DNA from: a virus
Reading direction: 5' to 3' (one strand)
DNA length: 37,956 bases
IMG/VR virus record: IMGVR_UViG_3300009008_000107
Location: 1-37,956 of that record
Shown: positions 16,601 to 24,929 of the stretch, piece by piece
Numbering within the stretch: the stretch's first letter is position 1
How the letters are laid out: each line of letters starts with the position of its first letter
The notes under the pieces: generated by a model
What the model was told of the DNA's origin: nothing
What the model saw: the letters and a program-made list of their open reading frames with translations, nothing else
The model's database searches: none
Position numbers and translations under genes: made by a program

Positions 16601-18339
16601 GGACAGGTGAGTTTGTAGTAGATCACCATACAGCTTTTGAATCTGCTTGGTCAACAGCTAAGACTATTAACTTTATGAGATTCCTTGCTACTGCTCCTGT
16701 TAGACAGTTCTTTTTACAGGGCGCACAACCTTCTATCTTAGTTGCTATGGATCCAAAGTATATGCTTAGTGGTGGAGCTTTCAGGGACAATGTAGCTATC
16801 TGGTCTGTATTTAGGGCTATTGAGAGAGGAGAAGATGTTAAAGATATGAGTAAGGTACTCAGTAATGTAAGTACCTACACTCCTGAAGAGATAAAGATAA
16901 TGGGTGAAGCTTTCTACCAGACTGGTATTAAGCAAGGTGTATTCAAAAACTCAACTGTTACATCTCATATGAAGCTATCACAAGTACAAGCTTGGGGTGA
17001 TAGTACAATTAAGAAGGGGGTGAAAGGTGTTTCAAATGTTGTCACTTTTTTACCAAGGTTAGGGGCTAAAGGCTTTGAAGCTGGTGAGATGGCTAACATG
17101 ACTACTAACTGGTTACTTGCAATTAGAAGATACATGGGGGAGAATCCTAATCTTACTATCAAAGAGATATTCAAAGGTGAGAAAGCAGAAATCCACAAGA
17201 CTAAGATTATGGGTATCACTCGTGGTATCGGTCTGAACATGACTGAGATGGGGGCTATGGGGTGGCAAAAGGGAGCCTTCTCTTTAGCTACTCAGTTTCA
17301 AGCTATTAACGCTAAGACCCTCCTTGCTATGACAGGTAGGAACCAGTATATACAAGGTGCTAACCTCTTGAAACTATGGGGAGCTATGGTGGTAGAATAT
17401 GGGGCGCATGGGATTGGTGTTGGTAAACAAGTTAATAAGTTGATTGACTCTTATGAAGAACAACATGGGGAAGTATCCTCCGAGGTAAGATCGGTTCTTG
17501 TGGGTGGTCTTACTGACTTAATGTTCTTTACCTTAACAGGTGTTAATGCAGAGATGGCTAAAGCTTTCTCTCCATCTGGAGGCATGTGGTTTATGAATGA
17601 TATGCTTCGGGATGCAATAGGTACAGGCGAGTATGGGGATAAATCTTTCCTTCAGATATTAGCTGGCCCAACAGGACAAACCGCTAGTGATGTTTATAAC
17701 CTAAGAGGGGCTTTCCTTTATGGTATGAACCCTAACAACTGGAAGGGTGATGGAGGTATGGAGTCTGTAGTATGGGAGTTCTTAGATTTTGTACCACAAT
17801 TGAAAAGGATTGACCAGTATAGATTTGCAATGAAGAATGATAACTGGATCAGACAGTACGGATCTGATAAGCTACAACTCTCATGGAAAGAGTTTATGGT
17901 CAATGTTTTTTTAGGGATCAAGACTTATGACCAAAGTTTACTTGATAGAGTGAAACGATCTACCAAAGAAATAGAAACAGATTTTAGAGATGCAGTTAAT
18001 ATGTTTATAGATAGACAGAATAGGATAGTGAAAGAGAATATTATAGATGGAAAGTTAGTAGGTTCTCCTTCTCGTTTTGCTACTATCCTTGCTAACTCTA
18101 ATAAATTCTTAGCAACTTTTGAGGATGACCCTAAGACAAGAGAAGTGATATGGGGTATGATCTGGAGGAAAGCTAAGAATGAACCTGATAACTGGTTAAA
18201 CTATCTTGGCTACAATGCTATGAAAAATAGGTATGGGAGTTATTCGGATTATGTTTTAGATATAACTAATAGACTGAGAAAGCAAGGTGTATCAGAGGAT
18301 GAAATAAAAGAACTAGAAGGTATTATAGAGGAGAAATAA
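13675..18339 (+). CDS. Giant internal virion / DNA ejection protein (gp15/gp16-like)
   Basis: The protein has 1554 residues and the start has AAAGGTGGAT upstream. The N-terminus is acidic and helical (ETEAYPDEMLSFEESREREV), and long helical stretches make up most of the chain. Around 1000-1350 is a moderately hydrophobic region: MRFLATAPVRQFFLQGAQPS, NLLKLWGAMVVEYGAHGIGV and LTDLMFFTLTGVNAEMAKAF. This is the type of region seen in the large ejection proteins that build the channel across the cell envelope. No lysozyme motif was seen here; hydrolase activity seems to reside in the next gene. Size and order (gp14, giant, giant) follow the T7 core-protein pattern, though the exact equivalence to gp15 or gp16 is unclear. 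Confidence 0.8.
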   Translation: MNYYEETEAYPDEMLSFEESREREVPDQIATDRAAYSLYLESAEQDLPIDVASFDKEVELNKEDDPSSKFNSYADILVAESEDKVSEDIWLAMSTSSEEWSPAQVGAVFDKLEADKEAYWKEKKDEHFRDITEAYMELGEQGFKAPPVEQASTLDDIPLSAIPYIQHQGVIDYYDLQSTKESLIKDHPLSFYQVVKGLLQDITPITPFIKRHGPAKVLMEELQKDYPDLKAPKFGTGRVLYAIRDYANNLPTFKEQKDFLIKVSNKIKEGEAWYNSSQWQQWDFNHQILEESENWATANRWLENTGEVLDAFIVGGILKGVGKSIKLGLMPKLFTKDIITKPVQALHVIRTILDGGENAELFIKATGLDQETILKYLLPDIKNVDKQVPPDVTNLLARLAHNEAALEILKEAQKKGGIFQEEVYQAVAERLVKEAPVIGKLDEGGFQLNRTILDIDYNKGEIKYNGYVGKALGTEGFKNEGAARMFGSFQDTFGKEGKDWFIEELVTGNWYIKKSFTRAILPEDVAPISEKMIGGGGIFFGKYSHFFMDINALRKGTEGMDISAGWAGAEGKAQFIQDRFEAILKPLDRVKGKAKQAQVTEVLKRWEEGRYVDWNEVSHLDDAQKEAVYAIRDASDLQYILNNSILRGDLVKGGVKEIRNTKTGLVVLATPIKKASGVKIKNGDGTVSVFDSRKYGKPVNGKKEFVEGLEPVSRMSMEEVKELYKEGFSLARVSKGLGQGKAPYILVKSSDGVRVKELPPFVLNYIQGSITRRYKDNWFVKMEEFDPDKQKFVEIETLSSHKMRGQAALEAKKLNSANKDSNIKYIHREDMNIRLAEGLSEARNSYLKNTGRLYFSKRKEVQLKNSVTQDPYESITSSIFGISRKVGIQPMTQKEKARWIVSWGKRWGMKEFPVTYHQLLSKLEGAVSLSDPVVKKAIADWAMIKHTEEIADPFTFRVNRIIENIGNSLFDKGWKRTGEFVVDHHTAFESAWSTAKTINFMRFLATAPVRQFFLQGAQPSILVAMDPKYMLSGGAFRDNVAIWSVFRAIERGEDVKDMSKVLSNVSTYTPEEIKIMGEAFYQTGIKQGVFKNSTVTSHMKLSQVQAWGDSTIKKGVKGVSNVVTFLPRLGAKGFEAGEMANMTTNWLLAIRRYMGENPNLTIKEIFKGEKAEIHKTKIMGITRGIGLNMTEMGAMGWQKGAFSLATQFQAINAKTLLAMTGRNQYIQGANLLKLWGAMVVEYGAHGIGVGKQVNKLIDSYEEQHGEVSSEVRSVLVGGLTDLMFFTLTGVNAEMAKAFSPSGGMWFMNDMLRDAIGTGEYGDKSFLQILAGPTGQTASDVYNLRGAFLYGMNPNNWKGDGGMESVVWEFLDFVPQLKRIDQYRFAMKNDNWIRQYGSDKLQLSWKEFMVNVFLGIKTYDQSLLDRVKRSTKEIETDFRDAVNMFIDRQNRIVKENIIDGKLVGSPSRFATILANSNKFLATFEDDPKTREVIWGMIWRKAKNEPDNWLNYLGYNAMKNRYGSYSDYVLDITNRLRKQGVSEDEIKELEGIIEEK

Positions 18340-18340
18340 G

Positions 18341-21300
18341 ATGGGTTTATTTGATTTCAAAGTACCAGAACCTGAACTAGTGGGGAGGCAGATGCCTTCA
18401 AGACCAGTAGATTTAGAGGCAGATGCTAATCTGTTAAAACAGGTGGGCGGTTTAGGTATTGAAGCATGGGGTGCTAAGACAGCCGTAGATATGGGTGAAG
18501 ATTTAGTAGCTCTTGACCAGCCCCACCAAGAAGAGTTAGATAAAATCATGAAGAGTTTCAGTAATAAACTTATTGGTGTTGAAGAGATGAAGAAACAAAC
18601 AGGAATATCTTCAACTAAATATAACATCCAAAGAAACAAAATCATTAGAGAATATAAAACTAACTATCCCGGCTTCACAGAAGAGTTTAATAAGATCATA
18701 GCCTCTACAGCTCCTATTGGCTCTTCTAGTTCCTTTAGTGAGGGTGGTAGTATGGGAAAAATCTATGAGCATGATATAGAATATCATGAAGCCATCAGAG
18801 ATCAAACCTATGAAAGAGTTGCAGAGATGGCTAAAGGTTTAAAATGGGAACTACCTGCTGGATCTAAAGATGAACAGATTGAGTGGTTCAAGGCATCACT
18901 TGAAGCAGCTAACACCTATTTCTTATCAGCGAAAACCTATGTTCAAAGGATTAATTCAGGGAGTTTATTACCTTATGAAGAAGCAAAAACTATTAGAGAT
19001 TGGGACGGTATAGCTGCTCATACTATTGAAGCAGAGTTTGTGGAATATATTAAAGAGAAATTCCCTGAGTTTGAAGGGGAGTCTGTCCAAGATATACATT
19101 TTGATGATAGACCAGAAGCGTTAGAACATTGGAATATATTTTCTGCTAGTTATGTGAACGAGAATATAGGTTCAATGAGACATCACTCTCCTAAAGATTT
19201 GTATGGAACTGGTGGTCTCTTAAAAGGATTAGAAGGGGTAAATCATAAAATAAAACAAACCCTATCTACTGGTATAGATGAAGAAGATAAGACACGGAAG
19301 AGGGATAGGTTTTTTAAGGCAAAGTTAATTGATAAGTTAAGAGAGTCTGGTGATCCAGCTATTAAAGCTTACTTAGATGCTGATACTTTTGCTAGTGTAT
19401 TCAGTAGTTCTGGTGAAGAGTTAGCAGCGTTGTTTATGGAACAGGGTCAGATTGGAGTAGATGTTTTAAGGAAAGCTCTTGATAATAAAGGGGTGACTGA
19501 ATACTTAGATTATATCCGTTCATCTGGAAGACTTGGGGAAGAAGATGAAAGTGTTTTAGCTACTGATGTAGTTAATGTGATCTCTGGTATTACCTTGAAG
19601 ATAGACAGAGATCTAGATGATGAGTTTAAGGTGGGTAGATATATAGATGCTGTGAAAGGTGGTATGGATATTATGACATCCACAAAGGGAGATTTACCCC
19701 CTGAGACTGTCTTAAACTTCTATGACATACCACCTACTGTTAAAGATAAGTTACGGGAAGATCACCCAGATATATATAACGAGTTACAGGTTAATGCAAA
19801 CTCTTCCTTGAGTATGGTGTCTGGTAGATTAGCTGAAAACTTAGATAGGTTATTTGATCCAAAGACTATGGATTACTCTCCCCCTACCTCAGTTAATAAC
19901 TACCAAGCTTCTGTTTTTTGGAAGGATGGGGTAGTAACTGAAGAAGGTTTTGATATAGGATTAGGTAAGGGATTAGGTATAGAGAAGGTTGGAAGAAAGG
20001 TAACAACTGATAGACCTTCTACTGAATTTAAAAGACTTGAAAAGGTATTAGCTTTTAAGAATAAACTAGATCACCTCTTAGTTAAATGGAAAGAATCTTT
20101 AGGTGAAGCAGGAGATGTAAAGGCTTTCTGGAATACAAGAAATAGGTTAGATATTACAGACTATGTAGCTAATACTGTTGAGACAGAGGAAGAACCACCT
20201 AAAAAAAAATCTAAAATTACAGGGATAGGAGCTGAGGTAACAGAGGATCTCGCTACTGGATTGAAACAAGCACCACAAGATATAGCTACAGGTGTAAAAG
20301 GTTTCACTAAATCTATTGGAGAACTGAAAGATAGGATGGATGAGGCTGTCAAAGGTTCTATGAAAAATAAACTTGACAAAGGTATTATAGGTATTGAGTC
20401 TCTCTATGATATGATAGTACCTGATGCAGAAGGTGGAGAGCTTCCTCTGGTTGAGCAGTTGAAGATTGAGGGATCGGCTATTGTTGGTCAGGAACCAGAC
20501 GCTGAGACGATTGTTAAAATTGCAGGTGCAAAAAATCCAGCAGATGTAGCGTTCTCATATTTAGGGCTAGACGAAAACACTGAAGAAGGTGCTGATGCGA
20601 TTAGAGGTTTCTTTAATAATGCAGTTGGTGATTGGAACCCAGACAATCAAAACAATGAAGAGTTTGCAGCTTCTAAATATTGGTGTGCTGTATTTCTCGC
20701 ACAAGTATTAAAAGACTCTGGTATTGATACTGAGGAAGCATTAGGAGGAAAAGACCCATTTGATCAAATTCGAGCAATACCCTATCTAAAAATTGGTAGT
20801 CCTGTTGAGCCAGACCAAATTAAATCAGGCGATATTATGATTAAAATGCACAGCCCAGAAGAACGAGATGAGTTCAACTCAGGTGTGGCACATGTAGGTA
20901 TCGTTGTTAAGATAAAAGGTAAAGAAGTTTATTTTATTGGTGGCAATACTGGAAACAAGGTAGAGCTGTCTTCATATAATATGGATGAAAAAGATGTTAG
21001 GTTTAGGAGGATAAAAGGTGTAACTGATATACCAACAGAAAGCTTACCATCATTACTAAGACTGAGAGCTGGTAAATTTAGTAGGGAGATAAAAAATAAG
21101 CTTGTTTCAATGTATAATGATGTAAGACCACTTAGTAAACCACCCCTTGAAGATACCAAGAAGGTAGCTAAAGGGATTGCTGAGGAGATAGGAGAAGATG
21201 AAGGCGTTGTCCAGAAGATATTAGATTTTCTCCTACCTAATGCCGAAGCAGGTACTCTGTCTGCCTTAAAAGCCCTTACTAAGGTTAATAAAGGAAGGGA

Positions 21301-21853
21301 GGCAGCCGATATTTTAAAAGGGTTATCTGGGGAAATAAAAATTGCAAATAAAACTTCTCGGAACATGGGGGCTGTAGGGGCAAAAGCTATTACACCTAAA
21401 TATATTGAGAAAACCATATCAAAAGATAAATCAATTCTTGACTTTGGGGCTGGTAAAGATGCAGCTCATGCAGAACAATTAAAAAAGAAAGGATATGATG
21501 TGACAGCTTATGAGTTTGGTGATAATATTAACCCTGAACTCCATGATATTAATGCACTAAGCAAAAAGTATGATGTTGTATATGCTTCTAATGTTATTAA
21601 TACACAAGGTTCTGAAAGAATGTTAAATGCTACACTCGAACAGATAAGCAGTTCAATGGATGAAGGTGGAAAGGTTATACTTAATTTCCCACTAAGCCCA
21701 AGGAAAGGGGCTTGGTTGTTCCAGAAAGGTAGCTCTTTAGAACAAAAGAAACTTGATATAGATAATCTTGAACAAGTTTTAGGTAAGTATTTTAAGAACA
21801 TTAAAAGAATTGGGGGAGGAAAGTATGATCCTCTTTATGAACTAAGCAGATAA
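18341..21853 (+). CDS. Giant internal virion protein with CHAP/NlpC-like hydrolase and C-terminal methyltransferase domains
   Basis: The protein has 1170 residues; the start follows GAGGAGAAATAAG, one base after the previous stop. Residues 1-640 are helical, ejection-protein-like, with no motif. Residues ~760-900 form a cysteine hydrolase: YWCAVFLAQVLKDSG with Cys782, GDIMIKMHS, then AHVGIVVKIKGKEVYFIGGN with His851 and Asn869. This fits CHAP/NlpC-P60 peptidoglycan hydrolases and could open the cell wall at DNA entry. Residues ~1030-1170 form a class I methyltransferase: SILDFGAGKDAAHAEQLKKK (D1034), DVTAYEFGDN, YDVVYASNVINTQGS and SSSMDEGGKVILNFPLSP. That form resembles methyltransferases in phage and plasmid 'polyvalent' proteins. 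Similar linkers, VPDAEGG and LPNAEAG, flank the hydrolase. The methyl acceptor is unknown. Confidence 0.85.
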   Translation: MGLFDFKVPEPELVGRQMPSRPVDLEADANLLKQVGGLGIEAWGAKTAVDMGEDLVALDQPHQEELDKIMKSFSNKLIGVEEMKKQTGISSTKYNIQRNKIIREYKTNYPGFTEEFNKIIASTAPIGSSSSFSEGGSMGKIYEHDIEYHEAIRDQTYERVAEMAKGLKWELPAGSKDEQIEWFKASLEAANTYFLSAKTYVQRINSGSLLPYEEAKTIRDWDGIAAHTIEAEFVEYIKEKFPEFEGESVQDIHFDDRPEALEHWNIFSASYVNENIGSMRHHSPKDLYGTGGLLKGLEGVNHKIKQTLSTGIDEEDKTRKRDRFFKAKLIDKLRESGDPAIKAYLDADTFASVFSSSGEELAALFMEQGQIGVDVLRKALDNKGVTEYLDYIRSSGRLGEEDESVLATDVVNVISGITLKIDRDLDDEFKVGRYIDAVKGGMDIMTSTKGDLPPETVLNFYDIPPTVKDKLREDHPDIYNELQVNANSSLSMVSGRLAENLDRLFDPKTMDYSPPTSVNNYQASVFWKDGVVTEEGFDIGLGKGLGIEKVGRKVTTDRPSTEFKRLEKVLAFKNKLDHLLVKWKESLGEAGDVKAFWNTRNRLDITDYVANTVETEEEPPKKKSKITGIGAEVTEDLATGLKQAPQDIATGVKGFTKSIGELKDRMDEAVKGSMKNKLDKGIIGIESLYDMIVPDAEGGELPLVEQLKIEGSAIVGQEPDAETIVKIAGAKNPADVAFSYLGLDENTEEGADAIRGFFNNAVGDWNPDNQNNEEFAASKYWCAVFLAQVLKDSGIDTEEALGGKDPFDQIRAIPYLKIGSPVEPDQIKSGDIMIKMHSPEERDEFNSGVAHVGIVVKIKGKEVYFIGGNTGNKVELSSYNMDEKDVRFRRIKGVTDIPTESLPSLLRLRAGKFSREIKNKLVSMYNDVRPLSKPPLEDTKKVAKGIAEEIGEDEGVVQKILDFLLPNAEAGTLSALKALTKVNKGREAADILKGLSGEIKIANKTSRNMGAVGAKAITPKYIEKTISKDKSILDFGAGKDAAHAEQLKKKGYDVTAYEFGDNINPELHDINALSKKYDVVYASNVINTQGSERMLNATLEQISSSMDEGGKVILNFPLSPRKGAWLFQKGSSLEQKKLDIDNLEQVLGKYFKNIKRIGGGKYDPLYELSR

Positions 21854-21862
21854 GAGATAAAA

Positions 21863-21908
21863 GAACCCCATATATAGATGGCTTTATATATGGGGTTTCT
21901 CTTTTTAA
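21863..21908. terminator. Bidirectional terminator between convergent blocks
   Basis: A 14-bp stem (21863-21876 with 21885-21898) has core AACCCCATATATA and an 8-base loop GATGGCTT. On the plus strand the stem is followed by CTCTTTTTAA. On the minus strand it is followed by TTCTTTTATC. It lies exactly between the end of the last virion gene and the end of the replication block, so it can stop transcription from both sides. Confidence 0.85.
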
Positions 21909-22090
21909 TCTACACCTCTCAAGACCATATCATATTCTATATCCTCAAGAGTCCAAGGGTTAGCTATAATATCTTCAGATCCTCCACACCTATCACACAC
22001 CATCTTAGATAAGGGAACCTGAGTATTAAGCCAAGTGAACTTACATAAACCACAGTAGTATTTATATACCCCCTCTCCATTAGTCACCAC
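21905..22090 (-). CDS. Small zinc-ribbon protein
   Basis: The protein is hypothetical, with two knuckles, YYCGLC and MVCDRCGG, spaced by about 16 residues. It is most likely a single structural zinc ribbon, and an acidic tail (TLEDIEYDMVLRG) follows. I prefer the GTG start at 22090, which has AGAGGGAG eight bases upstream and gives 61 residues. An in-frame GTG at 22135 would give 76 residues but overlaps the previous gene by 56 bases with a poor ribosome site. It is the last gene of the minus-strand block. Function is unknown; a DNA, RNA or protein adaptor role is possible. Confidence 0.65.
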   Translation of the reverse strand: MVTNGEGVYKYYCGLCKFTWLNTQVPLSKMVCDRCGGSEDIIANPWTLEDIEYDMVLRGVD

Positions 22091-22286
22091 TAAAATCACT
22101 CCCTCTTTGGTAGCTATCTCTTTCCCAACAGTCACCTTTTAACTGGAAGGAACAGGTTGATACTTGTCTCTTTACTACACCATCACATAGTCCACATAAC
22201 CCCTTGGTGGGTTCGTTCCGTTTATCAACAGGTAGAGATCTCTCAAAGGTATCACCACAACCTTCACATCTATATTCATATAACAT
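22080..22286 (-). CDS. FmdB-like zinc-ribbon protein
   Basis: The protein has 68 residues. It opens MLYEYRCEGCGDTFERSLPV, then CGLCDG, and has a later FQLKGDCWERDSY motif. This order (YeY.C..Cg..FE...pv....P......C..C.......F.LkG..W..d.Y) is that of the FmdB/CxxC_CxxC_SSSS zinc-ribbon family, found in bacteria as putative regulators and also in phages. Four cysteines would bind one zinc. The gene overlaps the DUF3310 gene by 11 bases and the following zinc-ribbon gene, indicating one operon. Its target is not known. Confidence 0.75.
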   Translation of the reverse strand: MLYEYRCEGCGDTFERSLPVDKRNEPTKGLCGLCDGVVKRQVSTCSFQLKGDCWERDSYQRGSDFSGD

Positions 22287-22494
22287 TTCCTACCTCATAC
22301 ATAGAGATTAACTTTTCAAGATACCATTTAGCTTTCTTAAGATCCTCAGATCCATTCTTGAACCTATACCTAGTGATATATTTAATAACATTACCCTCTA
22401 AGTAATTCATATCGTGGTCTAGAATATAATCTATAGGTTCTATTGCACCTGTTGTATAATGTGATGGGTGGTTTATAGTACAGTTATTCTTCAT
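22276..22494 (-). CDS. DUF3310 protein (T7 gp1.7-like nucleotide kinase-related domain)
   Basis: The protein has 72 residues, nearly all conserved domain: INHPSHYTTGAIEPIDYILD, YLEGNVIKYITRYRFKNGSE and DLKKAKWYLEKLI. This matches DUF3310 (HY..G.iE.iD.i.......G.aiKYi.R...K....EDL.KA.wYL..li), a widespread phage domain. In T7 the gene 1.7 product containing such a domain is a nucleotide kinase. This protein is only the DUF3310 core, so kinase activity is uncertain. Neighbouring dUTPase, ThyX-like and ribonucleotide reductase genes make a nucleotide-metabolism role sensible. Confidence 0.85.
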   Translation of the reverse strand: MKNNCTINHPSHYTTGAIEPIDYILDHDMNYLEGNVIKYITRYRFKNGSEDLKKAKWYLEKLISMYEVGNVI

Positions 22495-22819
22495 CTACCC
22501 AACCTCCATGCAAAATACAGCTTTGAACTGTAACATAGTATCCATAGGGATAGTTATCCCTGTTATCCATTTTAGGACATGAACATTTAGGTACTTCCCA
22601 AAACTTAATATAGTTATCATCAAGTGGGAAACCCCATAATTCTTGTAATCTCCTTTCGTTATCTATGAACAAGGAGTAAAGGTCTCTTAGCTTCCAGTGA
22701 TCTTCTTCCTCTTCCATAGCTTTAAAGATACCATCCCTATACTCGTGAAGCTCATTAATCTCTTTCTCATTCTCTTCACTTACACCCATTTCAGCTAACA
22801 TCTTTTGATTAGCTACCAT
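22484..22819 (-). CDS. Conserved phage hypothetical protein with CSCPKMDN motif
   Basis: The product is 111 residues from the ATG at 22819, which has GGGAGGATAG upstream; an extended reading from a TTG at 22846 would overlap the reductase gene. The N-terminal two thirds are helical and acidic (SEENEKEINELHEYRDGIFK). The C-terminal third reads KFWEVPKCSCPKMDNRDNYP followed by SCILHG. This P.CsCP.MDN.D.yg.G....s..C.lHG signature recurs in phage proteins of unknown function and may be a small metal site (C-C...C-H). The stop overlaps the DUF3310 start. Confidence 0.75.
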   Translation of the reverse strand: MVANQKMLAEMGVSEENEKEINELHEYRDGIFKAMEEEEDHWKLRDLYSLFIDNERRLQELWGFPLDDNYIKFWEVPKCSCPKMDNRDNYPYGYYVTVQSCILHGGWVDEE

Positions 22820-22833
22820 TCTATCCTCCCTTA

Positions 22834-24684
22834 CTATATTTCGCAAGCACCACCAGAACAGGCAAACTCTCGTTTAGTGTCTGTATTATCTTCTTGTTCA
22901 TAAGCTGTAAGGCTTTCCCATGTAATAGAGAAGGGAAAGCTATCACTCATACTTTGATACTCATCTTCTGTAATAGGTACATAGGGAGAGTTCTCAAGTA
23001 CATGGTCAGAGAAAGGGAAGAAAGATATACCAGATATATCATCCCAATTATTCCAAACCCAATTAGTGATACCAATAAACTCATCATCATTATAATAAAT
23101 TGTTTGGCTAGGTTTATGTTCACACCAACAAGAGTTATATATCTGCCACAACCTGAGTTGCTCCATAGCACCAAGGTTTTCCTGAAGCTTTGCCTTATCC
23201 GGTGATTTACTAGGGAACTTAAAGTAATAGACATCGTTATCCTCTGTGAAAGGTACACCTTGATCTATCATCAACTGAGCTAGGGGATCTTTCTTATCAT
23301 TCTGTACGGTACGAGTATAGTATGGATAGATTCTAGGATGGATACCAGATGAAGAGTTAACTAATTGACTGACAGTACCGCTAGGTTTTATACAAGTGAT
23401 AGCAGTAGCAGGATTAATATCTAACTTCCTAGCCCACACCTTGTTGGTCTTAATAGCTACATCTTTCATATCCTTCAGGTATTGTCTAAGCTTCATTTCC
23501 CCCTTATCACCTCTAAGTACAGGGTGATCCATGATACCAGTAAGTGACACACCGAGTAAAGACTCCTCTTCTGTATTAACCTTCCACTTTCTCCTTAACC
23601 CTTTGAAATTTGTAAGAGTAGCTTGGAAAGTACCAAGGATGGTAGCCTTCTTAACCTTCTCTTTAAGAACCTCAAGCGTATCTTCATATCTAACAACCAC
23701 CTCTGTTAAGTTACAAAACTGAGCTGACCTGAGTATAATCTCTGAGCAAGGGTTGCATCCAAAATCATAGCAGGTATCTCTCCTACCTGACCTATTAGCC
23801 TGTTTGGTAGCAGCTACCCTATTAAAAATACCACGCTCCCCTGACTTAGAATCATACAAGGTCTTCATTTCTTTTAGGAAAGAAGTTATATCTGGTTTCT
23901 CTTGATAAGCAACTGAGTTATTAGAGAAGCTCCGTTCCTCTCTTTCGTTCCACCATTGCCCAAACTTAGCCTTCCTCATACGGTGATCTGATAAGTCAGA
24001 TAAGGAAAGGAGTGCTGATCTCCTGACCCCACCAACTATAATAGTCTTAGCTATCATACACATCAGATCATGGCACTCAAGAGATGTTAACCCCCTACCT
24101 GTAGCACCTTTGAAAGTTCTGATACAATAATCAAAAAGACCCCGAAGAGGATCGGGCCCAGAAGCACGACCACCAAAAGTGTGGAGTCTAGCTCCTGCTG
24201 GTCTGATTTTTGAATAGTCAATTTGGGGCTTTTGCCCTGCCCATAGTAAGGAAAGCAGAGTTCTGAAAGCTTTTTGCCAACCCTCTTTACTGTCTGCCAC
24301 AACGATTGTGCTTTCATCTTTGATAATCTCATCAGGTACATCAGGTAACTTTTTAACATACTCCTCCTCCACAGAGAACCCTATACCAGTACCGTGCATA
24401 AGAATATATAAGGTCTCATCAAATGCTCTAGGGTGATCTACTGCTACATAAGCACAGTTATACCCAGCTATGTTGTTCTGTTTAAGTGCCTTACCAGCAG
24501 TCATCATACACCGCATAGAAGGCATAACCTCCATATCTTTAATAGCTTTGTTAATGTATTTAGGGAGTGAGGGGAAGTAGTTAGTGAATCTGCTTACTGT
24601 CTCCTCCCAAGTCTCTCTTCTCCCTAACTCAGGTATCCACTTTGCATACCTGCTGATATGAATATACTTCTGGTAATCATCCAT
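22834..24684 (-). CDS. nrdJ: Ribonucleotide reductase, class II (adenosylcobalamin-dependent), monomeric type
   Basis: The protein has 616 residues. It reduces ribonucleoside triphosphates to deoxyribonucleotides, using coenzyme B12 to generate the thiyl radical, so it works without oxygen and without an NrdB subunit. The active-site loop NPCSEIILRSAQFCN holds radical Cys313, Glu315 and the redox Cys324. The partner cysteine is Cys77 in IAGYNCAYV. The C-terminal tail ACSGGACEI (Cys609/Cys614) is the swinging dithiol that takes electrons from thioredoxin. Other conserved parts are KPSGTVSQLVNSSSGIHPR and HGTGIGFSV. No nrdA/nrdB pair is present. It sits in a nucleotide cluster with dUTPase and a ThyX-like gene. 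The host must make or import B12. Confidence 0.95.
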   Translation of the reverse strand: MDDYQKYIHISRYAKWIPELGRRETWEETVSRFTNYFPSLPKYINKAIKDMEVMPSMRCMMTAGKALKQNNIAGYNCAYVAVDHPRAFDETLYILMHGTGIGFSVEEEYVKKLPDVPDEIIKDESTIVVADSKEGWQKAFRTLLSLLWAGQKPQIDYSKIRPAGARLHTFGGRASGPDPLRGLFDYCIRTFKGATGRGLTSLECHDLMCMIAKTIIVGGVRRSALLSLSDLSDHRMRKAKFGQWWNEREERSFSNNSVAYQEKPDITSFLKEMKTLYDSKSGERGIFNRVAATKQANRSGRRDTCYDFGCNPCSEIILRSAQFCNLTEVVVRYEDTLEVLKEKVKKATILGTFQATLTNFKGLRRKWKVNTEEESLLGVSLTGIMDHPVLRGDKGEMKLRQYLKDMKDVAIKTNKVWARKLDINPATAITCIKPSGTVSQLVNSSSGIHPRIYPYYTRTVQNDKKDPLAQLMIDQGVPFTEDNDVYYFKFPSKSPDKAKLQENLGAMEQLRLWQIYNSCWCEHKPSQTIYYNDDEFIGITNWVWNNWDDISGISFFPFSDHVLENSPYVPITEDEYQSMSDSFPFSITWESLTAYEQEDNTDTKREFACSGGACEI

Positions 24685-24695
24685 TCTATTTCACC

Positions 24696-24923
24696 TTATG
24701 ATAACATATCAAGACTAACTTTACGGTCATACAAGAACTCATATAGTTTTTCCCTAACCTCAAGTATCTCAATACTTTCCTTATCTTTGTACTTGTATTC
24801 AGCCCTTAACCATAGGTCAAAGTCAAAGATAGCAAAGTAAAAATCTCTAGCCCTGAGTATAAACTCCATATCTTCTTTTCCATAATCTCCACCCTCATCA
24901 TTAAACTCTATAATATATTTCAT
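24696..24923 (-). CDS. Small acidic protein between reductase and dUTPase
   Basis: The product is of unknown function, 75 residues and very acidic. A core ILRARDFYFAIFDFDLWLRA and a helical end (EILEVREKLYEFLYDRKVSL) recall small proteins seen beside nucleotide-metabolism genes in other phages (..F D.wLR ... E.vre.l...l...gv.l). The start ATG at 24923 follows GTAGGAGAGG directly. It lies 6 bases after the dUTPase stop and 11 before the reductase start, so it is co-transcribed with them. Confidence 0.65.
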   Translation of the reverse strand: MKYIIEFNDEGGDYGKEDMEFILRARDFYFAIFDFDLWLRAEYKYKDKESIEILEVREKLYEFLYDRKVSLDMLS

Positions 24924-24929
24924 CCTCTC

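Noticed and set aside
22894-23258. Open frames on both strands within the ribonucleotide reductase gene
   Set aside because: They overlap a fully conserved reductase reading frame and show no ribosome site or motif.
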